A stretch of 64,000 nt of DNA from JAAYCI01 sp047972265 (GCA_047972265.1 JBKEAM010000112.1:1-64000); one strand, 5' to 3'; shown: positions 34,907 to 44,732, counted from the stretch's first letter. The notes: generated by a model not told the origin, from the sequence alone. Numbers and translations are program-made.

Positions 34907-36541
34907 ATGGAATGGTTGAAGTTTTTAAAGCACAACAAAAAAGAGATAGACAGTGATGCGTCGCCAACTGCCGACGAGAATGCCGAACAGGACACCGAGG
35001 GCGCTTACGAACCGACTTCTTTAAAAGAAGAAAACGGGGATACCCCCCTAGAAGCATTAGACCCCCATTCGGAACTGCTGGCCGCCATGGGCGGCGGCAA
35101 AAAAAAGAAACGCCGCGCAATAAAAATAGTGGCTGCTGCGGCCCTTGTTGTGGCTGCTGGCACAGGTATTTTTATTTGGCAAAGCACAAAAAGCAATTCT
35201 TTGCAGGCGGCAAGTACCGCCGCCTATAAAGAAACCACAGTAGTAAAAGGCAACCTTACCGTAGGCGTTACCGAAACCGGTACCGCAAGCATTAACACCC
35301 AAAACGTAACCGCCGCCTATACCGCCTCTATTACCGAAGTATATGTTAAGGCCGGGCAGCAGGTAACCGAGGGTGACCCCATTGTAAAACTGGATACCAC
35401 CGATGTGGATACCGAAATTAGCAAACTACAACTGGAGTATGATAGCGCCCGCATAAAATACAATAGCACCCTGCTGGAACAAGAGAACGCAAAAACCACC
35501 GCCGAATATACCTACGCGCAAAACCAAGCAAAGGGAACCACGGCGCAAGAAACCTATAACAACACCCTTGCTAAGCTGGAAAACGCAAAAACCACCGCAA
35601 AAAGCAATTACAGCGCGGCAGTAACGCAAATTTCTACCCTTACCACCTATTTGCAAACCAACACCATAAAATCCACCGATGGACTGACTGGCGACGAATT
35701 AACAAACACCGTTGCCAAAAACAAAGAGATACAGGAAAACCAAGAAAAACTTACCAGCCTGCAAAACAGCCTTGCCGATTTGCAGCTTAAAATAAACGAA
35801 GCCGATGTTGCGTATACTTCCGGTTCTTTAGAAGCCGGGGAGACTTACAGCAAATCGATTAACGACTACAACAACAGCCAAACCATTTACAACAATGCCA
35901 TTGCGCAGGCAAACAACACCATCTCCAGTGCAAAGCAAAGTATGGACACCGCTTACGATGCCTTGCAGGACGCAAAAGACTCGATGGGTGACGGTATTAT
36001 CACCGCCCCCTGCACCGGCCTTGTACAAAGCATAACTGCATTGGTGGGCGATTCTACCAATCCGCAGCAGGCCATTGCCGTTATTACCGATGCCAGCGTG
36101 GCCTACGTAAGCGTATCCATCTCGCAGGATGACATTGCCGATATTGCCATCGGCAAAGCCGTAAATATTTTGTTTGAGGCTTACGAAGAACAGTACACCG
36201 GTACGGTAGACAGCATATCTACCACACCCGCACGAGAAAACGCCAGTACCGTAAGCTATACCATAAGCATTTTGGTAAACGGAGATGTGTCTAAACTATA
36301 CAACGGCATGACGGGCGACGTTACCTTTATTACCAAAGAGGTACAGGATATTTTATACGTGAGCAATAAGGCTGTTTACACAGAAAACGGCGTCCAGTAC
36401 GTAAAGCTTAAAGCGGACGACGGCAGCTTTGTACCCACACAGGTAACCACAGGCTTTAGCGATGGCCAAAACGTTGAAATAAGCAGCGGGCTTGCCGAGG
36501 GCGATACCGTTATTATAGAAAGCCAGGTGAACCCCTCTTGA
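34907..36541 (+). CDS. Membrane fusion/adaptor protein of a MacAB-like efflux system
   Basis: A 544-residue HlyD/MacA-like adaptor. An acidic cytoplasmic N-terminus of about 65 residues leads to a KKKKRR stop and one membrane span (about 70-92). Outside are a lipoyl half-motif (ITEVYVKAGQQVTEGDPIVKL), a long coiled coil (about 170-360, rich in Ala, Asn, Gln and Thr), the second half-motif (GIITAPCTGLV) and beta-barrel domains. The ATG at 34907 has GGAGGGG upstream. Cotranscribed with a FtsX-type permease, a lipoprotein and an ATPase, forming an exporter complex. The cargo is unknown; antimicrobial peptide export or protection is typical of Gram-positive relatives. Confidence 0.87.
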   Translation: MEWLKFLKHNKKEIDSDASPTADENAEQDTEGAYEPTSLKEENGDTPLEALDPHSELLAAMGGGKKKKRRAIKIVAAAALVVAAGTGIFIWQSTKSNSLQAASTAAYKETTVVKGNLTVGVTETGTASINTQNVTAAYTASITEVYVKAGQQVTEGDPIVKLDTTDVDTEISKLQLEYDSARIKYNSTLLEQENAKTTAEYTYAQNQAKGTTAQETYNNTLAKLENAKTTAKSNYSAAVTQISTLTTYLQTNTIKSTDGLTGDELTNTVAKNKEIQENQEKLTSLQNSLADLQLKINEADVAYTSGSLEAGETYSKSINDYNNSQTIYNNAIAQANNTISSAKQSMDTAYDALQDAKDSMGDGIITAPCTGLVQSITALVGDSTNPQQAIAVITDASVAYVSVSISQDDIADIAIGKAVNILFEAYEEQYTGTVDSISTTPARENASTVSYTISILVNGDVSKLYNGMTGDVTFITKEVQDILYVSNKAVYTENGVQYVKLKADDGSFVPTQVTTGFSDGQNVEISSGLAEGDTVIIESQVNPS

Positions 36542-37911
36542 TTTTTAGCGAAACCGTTCGGCTGGTATTTATAAACCTGCGCCAAAACAAGTTTAAGGTT
36601 TTGCTTACCAGCCTTGGCATTATAGTAGGCGCCGCCACCATTGTGCTGGTAATTGCCATTGGGCGAGGCGGCCAGGCCGATGTGGCCGACCAGTTTAAAA
36701 ACCTAAATGCCGGTGCCATAGATATTACCTATACCTCTGCACAGGGCAGCGGCGGGTTTGGCGATATGTTTTCGGGCGGAGGCGGCATGCCTTCGGGCGG
36801 GGGCGGTACTATGCCCTCCGGCGGTGGGGGCGGCGGGGGTGGTGGAATGACCTCCGGCGGAACCATGCCCTCGATGGATTCGGGTTTTCCGGGGGGCAGT
36901 ATGCCGGGTTTAAGCGATATTCTTACACAAAACGAAGAAGCTGCAACCCTTACCGCCGAGGATGTAGATGATATAGAGATATTTGTGCCGGGTATATCTT
37001 CGGCCACCATTTATGTTAAAACCACCACCGCTGTTTCGGGCGGAGATTTGGAAGAAGACACCGATTATACCATTGCGGGTGTTAAAAGCAATTATGCCGA
37101 TATGAGCAACCTTACCCTTGCCGCAGGCAGTTTTATTACCGATGAAGACGACGAAAACATCAATAAATCTGTAGTGCTGGGCTACCAGGCTGCCATAGAT
37201 ATATTTGGCAGTGTACTTACAGCCTACGACAACACCCTTTACATTGATGGTGTGCAGTATGTTGTAAACGGCGTATTAGAGCAAATGGGAAACGTGGCCT
37301 CTGGCATTAGCCCCGACAGCACTGTGTTTATCCCCTATGCTACCGCCCAAAAATACATATTGGGGGCAGATGTTTCGCCCACCATTACCGCCATTGCAAC
37401 CGAAGTAAGCGAGGTACCGGAGGCCATAGAGAATATAGAAAGCCTGCTGTCCTCCAACTATCCAAACTCTACCTTTACCATTACCGATGCCGGCAGCACC
37501 ATGGAGGCCGCCACCAGCAGCGCCAATACCCTAAGCTACCTTTTAATTGCGGTGGCCAGCATTGTTTTTATTGTGGGCGGTATAGGTATTATGAACGTAA
37601 TGTTTGTTTCGGTTAAAGAGCGCACCGGAGAAATTGGGGTGCTAAAAGCTTTGGGGGCCGGTAAAAAAGATATATGCATAGAGTTTTTAATAGAAAGCAA
37701 CATGATAAGTACGCTGGGCGGCCTGCTTGGGGTGGCCATAGGTTTTGCAGCCGTACCCCTTGTAAACATGGCCGGTATGCGGGCCGTACCAAGTGTGGCA
37801 GGCGCCGTACTAGCGCTGCTGTTTGCCATTGTAACCGGCACGGTTTTTGGCATTTATCCAGCCATAAAGGCATCGGCATTGGTGCCAATACAGGCATTAA
37901 ACCAAGAATAA
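36538..37911 (+). CDS. MacB/FtsX-type ABC transporter permease with Gly/Met-rich loop insert
   Basis: A 457-residue permease with one N-terminal span, a large extracytoplasmic MacB_PCD domain and three C-terminal spans (FtsX domain, with VGGIGIMNVMFVSVKERTGEIGVLKALGA). The TTG start at 36538 overlaps the upstream TGA as TTGA, with AGGTGA about eight bases earlier. The extracytoplasmic domain has an unusual insert at about residues 70-125, rich in Gly and Met-Pro-Ser repeats. It works with the adaptor and the ATPase of the operon to couple ATP use to export. Confidence 0.87.
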   Translation: MIFSETVRLVFINLRQNKFKVLLTSLGIIVGAATIVLVIAIGRGGQADVADQFKNLNAGAIDITYTSAQGSGGFGDMFSGGGGMPSGGGGTMPSGGGGGGGGGMTSGGTMPSMDSGFPGGSMPGLSDILTQNEEAATLTAEDVDDIEIFVPGISSATIYVKTTTAVSGGDLEEDTDYTIAGVKSNYADMSNLTLAAGSFITDEDDENINKSVVLGYQAAIDIFGSVLTAYDNTLYIDGVQYVVNGVLEQMGNVASGISPDSTVFIPYATAQKYILGADVSPTITAIATEVSEVPEAIENIESLLSSNYPNSTFTITDAGSTMEAATSSANTLSYLLIAVASIVFIVGGIGIMNVMFVSVKERTGEIGVLKALGAGKKDICIEFLIESNMISTLGGLLGVAIGFAAVPLVNMAGMRAVPSVAGAVLALLFAIVTGTVFGIYPAIKASALVPIQALNQE

Positions 37912-37930
37912 TTTATTGGAGGCACTTACA

Positions 37931-38569
37931 ATGAAAACACTAAAATGGCTTTGCGCCATATGCGCTGCCGCCGTTTTGTTTACGGCTTGTTCTTCTGCTT
38001 CATCGTCTTCCTCTTCTCTTGCACAGGACGAGTACGAGGTTTACGGCACCGTTACCTCTATTGCGGGCAACGAGATTACCCTTGCCGTGGGTACCCTGCA
38101 ACAGGGTGGCGGTATGCAGCAGGGCGATGGCGAAGACCGCAGCCGCCCCGATATGCAGGGCGGCGAAGCACCCAGCGGCGATTTTTCTTTACCCGAGGGA
38201 GCTGAGCTGCCCGATGGCGCAAGCTTTCCACAGGGTGGGGAGGCCTCCGGCATGCCCCAGGGCGGACGGCCCGATGGAGAAATGCCCAGCGGTGATTTCT
38301 CTTTGCCGGAAGGAACCGAAATGCCCGACGGCGCAAGCTTTCCGCAGGGTGGCGGTGGACAGGGCGGCGGACAAGCTGGGGGCGTAACCCTTACCGATAC
38401 AGGCGAAACCCTTACCCTTACAGTACCGGTGGATGTGCCCGTAACCATCTCTGGCAACGAGGATGTAACCACCACCTTTAGCAAAATTGCAGCAGACAAC
38501 ATCCTTAAAATTACCCTGCAAAAAACACAAAGCGGAGAAACCGTAATTGCCATAGAAATACTGGGATAA
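37931..38569 (+). CDS. Small lipoprotein with duplicated Gly/Pro-rich segment
   Basis: A 212-residue lipoprotein. The signal peptide ends in VLFTAC, so lipidation at Cys19 is likely (the lipobox is imperfect, with Phe at -3), then a Ser-rich linker. The middle contains two near-identical 23-residue units (PSGDFSLPEG followed by PDGASFPQGG) 38 residues apart, within a region rich in Gly, Met, Pro and Asp. A C-terminal beta-rich portion follows. It sits between permease and ATPase genes, so it probably belongs to the exporter as an outer accessory. No known family recognised. GGAGG precedes the ATG. Confidence 0.72.
   Translation: MKTLKWLCAICAAAVLFTACSSASSSSSSLAQDEYEVYGTVTSIAGNEITLAVGTLQQGGGMQQGDGEDRSRPDMQGGEAPSGDFSLPEGAELPDGASFPQGGEASGMPQGGRPDGEMPSGDFSLPEGTEMPDGASFPQGGGGQGGGQAGGVTLTDTGETLTLTVPVDVPVTISGNEDVTTTFSKIAADNILKITLQKTQSGETVIAIEILG
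38171..38352 (+). repeat. Tandem-spaced direct repeat within the lipoprotein gene
   Basis: Two copies of about 68 bases (38171-38238 and 38285-38352) with a period of 114 bases. They code for the same 23-residue unit with small changes at synonymous and conservative positions, so the duplication is older than recent slippage. Confidence 0.8.
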
Positions 38570-38579
38570 GGAGCACACC

Positions 38580-39257
38580 ATGCAACCCGTAATAGATATT
38601 AAAAATGTAAACAAATATTACCATGTAGGTGACGAAGAGCTGCATGTGCTAAAGGATATACGGTTTTGTGTGCAAAAGGGCGAATTTGTTGCCATACTTG
38701 GCCCCAGCGGCAGCGGCAAAAGCACCCTGATGAATATTATTGGCTGTATGGACAACAGTGACTCTGGCACTTATTTTTTAAATGGAGAAGCAATACACCA
38801 GTATAAAGACAACAAGCTTAACCACATACGCAACCAGTACATTGGCTTTGTTTTTCAAAAATACCATCTTATTTCTACCTATACGGTTGGCCAAAACATT
38901 ATTGTGCCACTTTTAATACGCGGCATGGGGCAGATGCACGCTTTGGAGGCCAGCTGGGATATTATAAAAATGCTGGGGCTTACCGGGCGCATTAACCACC
39001 GCCCCAACGAGCTTTCGGGCGGGCAGCAGCAGCGTGTTGCCATTGCAAGGGCGCTTGTGTCTCGCCCCTCTATTTTATTGGCGGATGAGCCCACCGGCGC
39101 ATTGGACGGCAAAACCGGCGAAGAGGTGCTTACCTTGTTTGATAAACTAAACCAAATGGGCCATACCATTGTAATGATAACCCACGATACCAATGTGGCT
39201 AAAAAAGCCCACCGGATTGTGCGCATTATAGATGGCGAAATATTTGAAGCCGCTTAG
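38580..39257 (+). CDS. ABC transporter ATP-binding protein (MacB/LolD-like)
   Basis: A 225-residue ATPase. Walker A GPSGSGKST (residues 41-49), signature LSGGQQQRVAIARAL, Walker B ILLADEPTGALD and the switch His in MITHD are all intact. A Gln loop, FVFQKYHLI, is present. It energises the FtsX-type permease encoded two genes upstream. AAGGAGC lies upstream of the ATG, 10 bases after the lipoprotein gene. Last gene of the operon. Confidence 0.92.
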   Translation: MQPVIDIKNVNKYYHVGDEELHVLKDIRFCVQKGEFVAILGPSGSGKSTLMNIIGCMDNSDSGTYFLNGEAIHQYKDNKLNHIRNQYIGFVFQKYHLISTYTVGQNIIVPLLIRGMGQMHALEASWDIIKMLGLTGRINHRPNELSGGQQQRVAIARALVSRPSILLADEPTGALDGKTGEEVLTLFDKLNQMGHTIVMITHDTNVAKKAHRIVRIIDGEIFEAA

Positions 39258-39324
39258 CTCCCCTTTTATATGCTTTTATTAAAGGCCATTCATCGCGCCT
39301 TTATTCCTCCTCTTAATGTAGAAA

Positions 39325-39364
39325 AGGCCGCCCTAGGTTAATGCCACCCGGGGCGGTTTTTTCT
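39325..39364 (+). terminator. Terminator of the efflux operon
   Basis: GGCCGCCC and GGGGCGGTT pair around a 15-base loop and are followed by six T. It sits about 70 bases after the ATPase gene. Confidence 0.75.
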
Positions 39365-39391
39365 GCCCTTTTTTCACCGTTACTCTTTTAC

Positions 39392-39428
39392 AAAAAGCCA
39401 CCCCTCGCAAAAGCGAAGGGTGGCTTTA
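39392..39428. terminator. Bidirectional terminator at the M3 peptidase 3' end
   Basis: AAAAAGCCACCCCTCGC and GCGAAGGGTGGCTTT form a strong stem between the convergent efflux operon and the M3 peptidase gene. Confidence 0.85.
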
Positions 39429-39452
39429 CAATTATACAATTGGCACGCAGGT

Positions 39453-41213
39453 TTATGCGGCCCTAGAGCCTGAACCCGCCGAGGAAAGCTGTTTATCAAA
39501 CAGGTCCGCAATGTTTTCCAGCGTTTCTTTTTTGGTAGGATCGGGCAGGTCTACCGATGCAAGCAGCTCGCGGAAGGGTTTGTTTTGGTCGGCATGAATC
39601 AGCTCTAAATACTTATCAACGCCGTCCTCCCATTTTTCTTCTCCAATGGCCCAAATTTCAAGGGCGGCCACAGCACTTGTCCAGTAGCTGATAGTATAAA
39701 AAGGAGAATCGAAAATATGGGTTACCCTAAACCAGGTGTAATCACGGCCATTTTCATCAATCAGGGCGTAATCACCATAGCCATACTCTATTTGCAGGTC
39801 TGCGTACAGCTCCGAAATAGAATCTACGTCAAACTCATCCATTTCAAACACACGCATCTGGAACTCTTCGAGCAGGGGCTGATAGGTAAGCGGGTTGATA
39901 AAATCGGCCAAGTGAGCCGCCTGATAATACTCGGCATCATTTGTGAAATCGCTAAAATTCTCCTGCATCAAAAGCTCTAAGCCCTGCGAGTAAATTTCGG
40001 CTACGTCTAGGTTAAACACTATTGAATCATCGTAGTGCAGCCAAAAATCGTAGTAGTGGCCAAACTCGTGCATCATAGAGGTGGTCGAGTACATGTTGTC
40101 TTCCCAGTATACATAGTTAAAGGGCGCATCATACATATCAATGGTGGTGGCAAAGGCAATGCCGCTTTGCTTATCGGGCAAAGCTTCGTAATCGTACAGG
40201 TTATTGTCCATCATAAACTGCCATGCTTCGGCCAGCTCTGGGTTAATGGTTTTTAGGGCATCGGGCATGGCGGCTTTTGCATCTTCTAACGTAACTGTGC
40301 TGCCGGTTTGCATGCTGTAGCTGTTGGTAGAGGGGATAAGCGGCACAAACAGCTCTTTGGTATAATCAAAAAACTTTTCGGCATCGGCCGGGGTATAATC
40401 TCGGCTATAACGCAGGTAGTACATATCCGCCGCTGAAGCGAACCCAAGGATAGAGGCAACCTCTTTGTCTATTTCTACCATGCGTTTATAATACTCGGTA
40501 AACTTTTCGGCATTAACCTTATAGTACAGCATTAGGTAGGTATAGTATTTTTGAATATCATTTTCTTCGTAATAAAAGTTTTCGATATCCTCCATGGTGT
40601 ACTCGCTGCCCTCGTATTGCAGGGTAAGGTTGGTAAGATCACTGTTATAATCTATGTTTAGCGCGTTGCGTTCTTGCTTTAGCGCTTCTACTTCTTTAGA
40701 GTTTAGCGTCAAAGCATTTTCAATCGATTCGAACACATAGTCGCCCACTTCTTCGCGGTATTTGTCGGCATAAGCGCCCTCTACAATTACACGGTTAAAA
40801 TCGTTAACCGCGTTAGAAAGGGTAACACCCACTTCTTCGCAGTAGCGGTTTTCTTCTTCGTAGTAAGTGTCGGTACGGTCGTGGTAAGAGCGAAGCTCTG
40901 CCAAGGTAGACATGCTGTAAAACTCTTCCATCAGTGCCGATACTTCATCATCGTAGGTAAGCAGTTCGTCAAAATCTTTGGCGTTGGCAGCAAGGGCCGC
41001 CAGTTCCTCTACCCGTGCCTTAATGGCCTCGGCATCGGGGCGCACATACTCCATATCATCATACGAAATGGTGCGGCGGTTGTCTGGCGTGGGCTCTACC
41101 TGGTATCTGGAGCCGCCCCCTTTGTTAAAAATGTCTGTAAGGCTGCAACCCGTAAGGGCAAGTGTCAGTACCAAAGCAGCTGCCAGAACACGAAAAATAT
41201 TGCTTTTTCTCAC
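39453..41213 (-). CDS. M3 family oligoendopeptidase, lipoprotein form
   Basis: A 586-residue metallopeptidase. The signal peptide ends in LALTGC, so a lipid anchor at Cys23 is likely; most oligoendopeptidase F proteins are cytoplasmic, so this exported, lipidated form is less usual. The zinc motif is HEFGH near residue 380, with the second Glu expected around EIYSQGLE. It trims short peptides in the outer space, probably for nutrition. The start is GTG at 41213 with AAAGGAG. The C-terminus ends in a Ser/Gly/Ala tail. Confidence 0.87.
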   Translation of the reverse strand: MRKSNIFRVLAAALVLTLALTGCSLTDIFNKGGGSRYQVEPTPDNRRTISYDDMEYVRPDAEAIKARVEELAALAANAKDFDELLTYDDEVSALMEEFYSMSTLAELRSYHDRTDTYYEEENRYCEEVGVTLSNAVNDFNRVIVEGAYADKYREEVGDYVFESIENALTLNSKEVEALKQERNALNIDYNSDLTNLTLQYEGSEYTMEDIENFYYEENDIQKYYTYLMLYYKVNAEKFTEYYKRMVEIDKEVASILGFASAADMYYLRYSRDYTPADAEKFFDYTKELFVPLIPSTNSYSMQTGSTVTLEDAKAAMPDALKTINPELAEAWQFMMDNNLYDYEALPDKQSGIAFATTIDMYDAPFNYVYWEDNMYSTTSMMHEFGHYYDFWLHYDDSIVFNLDVAEIYSQGLELLMQENFSDFTNDAEYYQAAHLADFINPLTYQPLLEEFQMRVFEMDEFDVDSISELYADLQIEYGYGDYALIDENGRDYTWFRVTHIFDSPFYTISYWTSAVAALEIWAIGEEKWEDGVDKYLELIHADQNKPFRELLASVDLPDPTKKETLENIADLFDKQLSSAGSGSRAA

Positions 41214-41259
41214 TTTCTCTCTCCTTTAAAATTGTGATGCTGTTGGAAATCCTTTACAA

Positions 41260-42114
41260 TTACTTTAACTGCCAAAGGGCATCTTCCAACCGGACATATT
41301 CCTCCAGCGTTAGCTGTTCGGGACGGATTGTTGGGGCAAGCTGTGCAGTTTGCAGGGCCTTAAGCATTTTTTCTTTTTCTATTTGCAGCCCGGCCGAGGC
41401 CGAGTTGGCAAGTGTTTTGCGTCGCTGCCCAAAAGAAGCACGTATCAGTTCAAACAAATGTGTTTGCCGTTTGGGCCATTGTTGCAGGGCTACCTGCTTA
41501 CGGGCCCGCAGGTTAAGCACACTGCTTTTTACCTTGGGCGGGGGGTAAAAGCTGCCCGGCTGCACATCAAAGGCAATTTTAACATCGGCATAATAATGCA
41601 CCGCATAGCTAATGGCACCGCAATCGCGGGTACCGGGTTTTGCCGCAATGCGCTGCGCAGCCTCTTTTTGCACCATAACCACAATGCTGTTTAGGGGCAG
41701 GCGTTCTTCTAACAAACGCATTAGCACAGGGCTTGTTATATAGTAGGGCAGGTTGGCGCACAAAACCGCCGGGCCGCCAAACTCTTGTTGCAGTAAAGCG
41801 GCTAAGTCTATTTTAAGCACATCGCCCTGCACTATTTTGGTGTTGTTGTAGGGTTCTAGCGTTTCTTTTAACACAGGCAGCAGGCGCTGGTCTATTTCTA
41901 CAGACACAACTTGTTTTGCACGGGCGGCAAGCTCTGCGGTAAGGGTGCCAAACCCGGGGCCAATTTCTAGCACGTTGGTGTTTTTGTCTACTTTGGCTGT
42001 GTCGCATATTTTGGGGCAAACACCCGGGTTTACCAAAAAGTTTTGTCCAAACCCCTTTGAAAGGGAAAACCCATATTTTTCGCACAGGGCACGTATGGTA
42101 CCAAGGTTCGTCAA
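41260..42114 (-). CDS. rsmA: 16S rRNA dimethyladenosine transferase RsmA (KsgA)
   Basis: An rRNA adenine N6-dimethyltransferase that modifies two adjacent adenines at the 3' end of 16S rRNA. Visible motifs: SKGFGQNFLVN, the SAM loop VLEIGPGFGTLTAELA, VEID and the catalytic ANLPYYITSP. The C-terminal domain ends in EEYVRLEDAL. The start is uncertain: no ATG fits, and TTG at 42114 aligns best with other RsmA proteins, while the frame is open to TTG at 42153. An extended -10 (TGA TATAAT, minus strand 42276-42281) may be the promoter. Confidence 0.9.
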   Translation of the reverse strand: MTNLGTIRALCEKYGFSLSKGFGQNFLVNPGVCPKICDTAKVDKNTNVLEIGPGFGTLTAELAARAKQVVSVEIDQRLLPVLKETLEPYNNTKIVQGDVLKIDLAALLQQEFGGPAVLCANLPYYITSPVLMRLLEERLPLNSIVVMVQKEAAQRIAAKPGTRDCGAISYAVHYYADVKIAFDVQPGSFYPPPKVKSSVLNLRARKQVALQQWPKRQTHLFELIRASFGQRRKTLANSASAGLQIEKEKMLKALQTAQLAPTIRPEQLTLEEYVRLEDALWQLK

Positions 42115-42319
42115 CTTTTCCAGCGGATGCCTTCTTTCTGCGCCAAAGCACAAATTTACGATTATTTATAGCGTACCCATTACATTTTAAGGGGTAAAAC
42201 AGCAACATGGCTATTTGGCATAAAAGCCGATATTTTTTTATAAAAGCATCTTGTTTGCTTTTATAAAGTGTCCACATTATATCACGATACACTTTCAATT
42301 TCTACCCATTTGGTCTGGC

Positions 42320-42348
42320 TTGCCATGCATTTAGACGGTTGGTATAAT
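42320..42348 (+). promoter_or_regulatory. recG promoter
   Basis: TTGCCA (42320-42325), 17-base spacer and perfect TATAAT (42343-42348) with TGG just upstream (extended -10). The leader would be about 130 bases. It is divergent from rsmA. Confidence 0.75.
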
Positions 42349-42486
42349 TGTACTTATATATTTCATTTGGCAAAGACTGTACCGGTCTAAGCAGTTTAAA
42401 AAACAGGACACATGCTTATGGCAAACCCTGCCGCATATACACATTTATTACTATTTTATATATACAAACAAGAAAGGGGCGTGCCC

Positions 42487-44517
42487 ATGCGCTGGGAAGA
42501 TAATATTCAATACCTAAAAGGCGTGGGCCCCCAGCGTGCCGCCCGCTTTGACAAGCTGGATATTCACACCATTGGAAGCCTGCTGGAGTATTACCCCCGC
42601 GGCTATATAGATTATTCTCAGCCATTGCCGGTTTCTTCGGCTCCATACGATGTTGCCTGTGCCGTTCGCGCAGAGGTGCTGGAAATTACCCCGGCTCGCC
42701 GCATCTCTGGCGGGCGCAGCATGCTGCGCATTTTATGTGCGGACGCCACCGCCCGGCTTACCCTTGTTTTTTTTAACAACCCCTATGTGGCAAAAAAGCT
42801 GGTGCCCGGCAAAGAATATGTTTTTTACGGGCGAGTTGGCGGCGGGTTTACCGGGCGGGAAATGATATCCCCCACCTTTGTGCCCGCCGGTACAAAGGCA
42901 CCCCTTACCCCCCTATACCCCCTTACGGCGGGGCTTGCCAACTTTGCGGTGGTAGACTGTGTTAAAAACGCCCTTGCCGCGGTGGACAATATACCAGACC
43001 CCCTGCCCCCTGCCCTGCTGCAAAAGTTTAAACTACCGGATAAGGCCAGCGCATTAAAGGGCATTCATTTTCCTAAAAGCAGCGAAGATATGTTGGCCGC
43101 CCGGCGCCGCCTGATTTTTGAAGAATTGTTTTTGCTGCAATTGGGTCTTTTACTGCTGCGCGGGCGAGAGGTTGCCGAAACAGGCGCGCCTATGCAAAAG
43201 GCAAACCTTGCCCCCTTTTTAAAAAGTCTGCCTTTTACCCCCACCGGGGCACAGGCACGCTCTATACAAGAAATTTGCCAAGACATGGCCGCAAAAAACC
43301 CCATGAACCGCCTTTTGCAGGGGGATGTGGGCAGCGGTAAAACGCTGGTTGCCGCCGCCGGGGTTTACATGGCTGCCCAAAACGGATACCAAAGCGTATT
43401 AATGGCCCCCACCGAAATACTGGCGGCCCAGCATGCCGAAACACTGCAAAGCCTTTTGCAGCCGCTTGGCATACAGGTGGCCCTGCTTACCGGCAGTGTT
43501 AAGGGCAAGGCCCGCACCGCTGTTTTAAATGCCATAGAGGAGGGCAGCGCCCAGTTGATAGTGGGCACCCACGCCGTGTTAAGCGGGCCGGTAACCTTTA
43601 AAAACCTTGGCCTTGCTGTTACAGACGAACAGCACCGCTTTGGCGTACGCCAACGGGGGCTGCTTGCCCAAAAAGCACACCGCCCCCACCTTTTGGTAAT
43701 GAGCGCCACCCCCATACCCCGCACACTAGCCCTGCTGATGTTTGGAGATTTGGATATTTCGGTACTGGACGAAATGCCCCCCGGACGCACCCCTGTAAAA
43801 ACCTATATGGTTTCTTCTAAACGGCGGGAGGATATGTTTGGCTTTTTAGAAAAGCAAATTGATGCCGGCCGGCAGGTTTTTATTGTGTGCCCTTTAATAG
43901 AGGAGGGCGAAACCGACCTACACGCCGCCACCGCGTACTTGGATGAAATAGCCCGCCCCCTGCTGCCCAAGGCACGGGTGGGGCTGATGCATGGCAAGAT
44001 GAAAGCTGCGGATAAGGCCGACGCCATGCAGCGTTTTCGCACACACCAAACAGACGCGCTGGTTTCTACCACGGTTATTGAGGTTGGCGTAGACGTGCCA
44101 AACGCCACGGTAATGGTAATTGAGGATGCCGAGCGGTACGGACTTTCGGCCCTGCACCAGTTGCGCGGACGCGTAGGGCGCGGCGCTGCCGAAAGTTACT
44201 GTTTTTTGGTAAGCGGCCATGCCGGAGAAAACGCAAAAAAGCGGCTGCAATTTTTGGCCCATACTGCCGATGGCTTTGAGGTTGCACAATTTGACCTTGA
44301 AAATCGTGGCCCCGGAGACTTTTTTGGCAGCCGTCAGCATGGCCTGCCCGTACTGCGTGTGGCAGACCTTGCCACCGATACCCGTGTACTAAAAGCTGCC
44401 CAAAGCGAAGCCATACAGCTGCTGAAAGAAGACCCCCTGCTAAATGAAGAACAGCACCTACCCTTGGCGAAAGCTGTAGAGCGCATGTTTGAGCAAAACG
44501 ATCCTTCGATGAATTAA
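42487..44517 (+). CDS. recG: ATP-dependent DNA helicase RecG
   Basis: A 676-residue branch-migration helicase. The N-terminal wedge domain starts with YLKGVGPQRAARFDKLDI; the helicase core has Walker A LLQGDVGSGKT, the DEQH box (VTDEQHRFGVRQ), motif III SATPIPRTLAL and motif VI QLRGRVGRG. RecG remodels stalled replication forks and Holliday junctions. The ATG at 42487 has AAAGGGG upstream; a GTG six bases earlier is a weaker alternative. Length fits the family (about 680). Confidence 0.95.
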   Translation: MRWEDNIQYLKGVGPQRAARFDKLDIHTIGSLLEYYPRGYIDYSQPLPVSSAPYDVACAVRAEVLEITPARRISGGRSMLRILCADATARLTLVFFNNPYVAKKLVPGKEYVFYGRVGGGFTGREMISPTFVPAGTKAPLTPLYPLTAGLANFAVVDCVKNALAAVDNIPDPLPPALLQKFKLPDKASALKGIHFPKSSEDMLAARRRLIFEELFLLQLGLLLLRGREVAETGAPMQKANLAPFLKSLPFTPTGAQARSIQEICQDMAAKNPMNRLLQGDVGSGKTLVAAAGVYMAAQNGYQSVLMAPTEILAAQHAETLQSLLQPLGIQVALLTGSVKGKARTAVLNAIEEGSAQLIVGTHAVLSGPVTFKNLGLAVTDEQHRFGVRQRGLLAQKAHRPHLLVMSATPIPRTLALLMFGDLDISVLDEMPPGRTPVKTYMVSSKRREDMFGFLEKQIDAGRQVFIVCPLIEEGETDLHAATAYLDEIARPLLPKARVGLMHGKMKAADKADAMQRFRTHQTDALVSTTVIEVGVDVPNATVMVIEDAERYGLSALHQLRGRVGRGAAESYCFLVSGHAGENAKKRLQFLAHTADGFEVAQFDLENRGPGDFFGSRQHGLPVLRVADLATDTRVLKAAQSEAIQLLKEDPLLNEEQHLPLAKAVERMFEQNDPSMN

Positions 44518-44621
44518 CGGCTTTTATTTTTATACACAGTAAGCAATAAACCCCTTTTATGTTTGTTTTGCGGCACCCCTACTTAATATGTCATTTTCAC
44601 GCCCATTTCTCTAACTGGTGG

Positions 44622-44627
44622 TATAAT
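44622..44627 (+). promoter_or_regulatory. Extended -10 element upstream of the EEP-family gene
   Basis: TGG followed by TATAAT; the -35 region is poor. The start codon is about 105 bases downstream. Confidence 0.5.
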
Positions 44628-44732
44628 AGATGTAAGAATTTAATCTTTTGTTTATTTAAGCTGTAAATATTTTACATTTGGCAAATAGTTTGCTTTGTTA
44701 CAAATTGCAGGTAATTTTGGAGGACGTTTATA

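Noticed and set aside
41813..42298. 161-codon frame overlapping the start of rsmA
   Set aside because: It is out of frame with conserved rsmA sequence and shows no family features.
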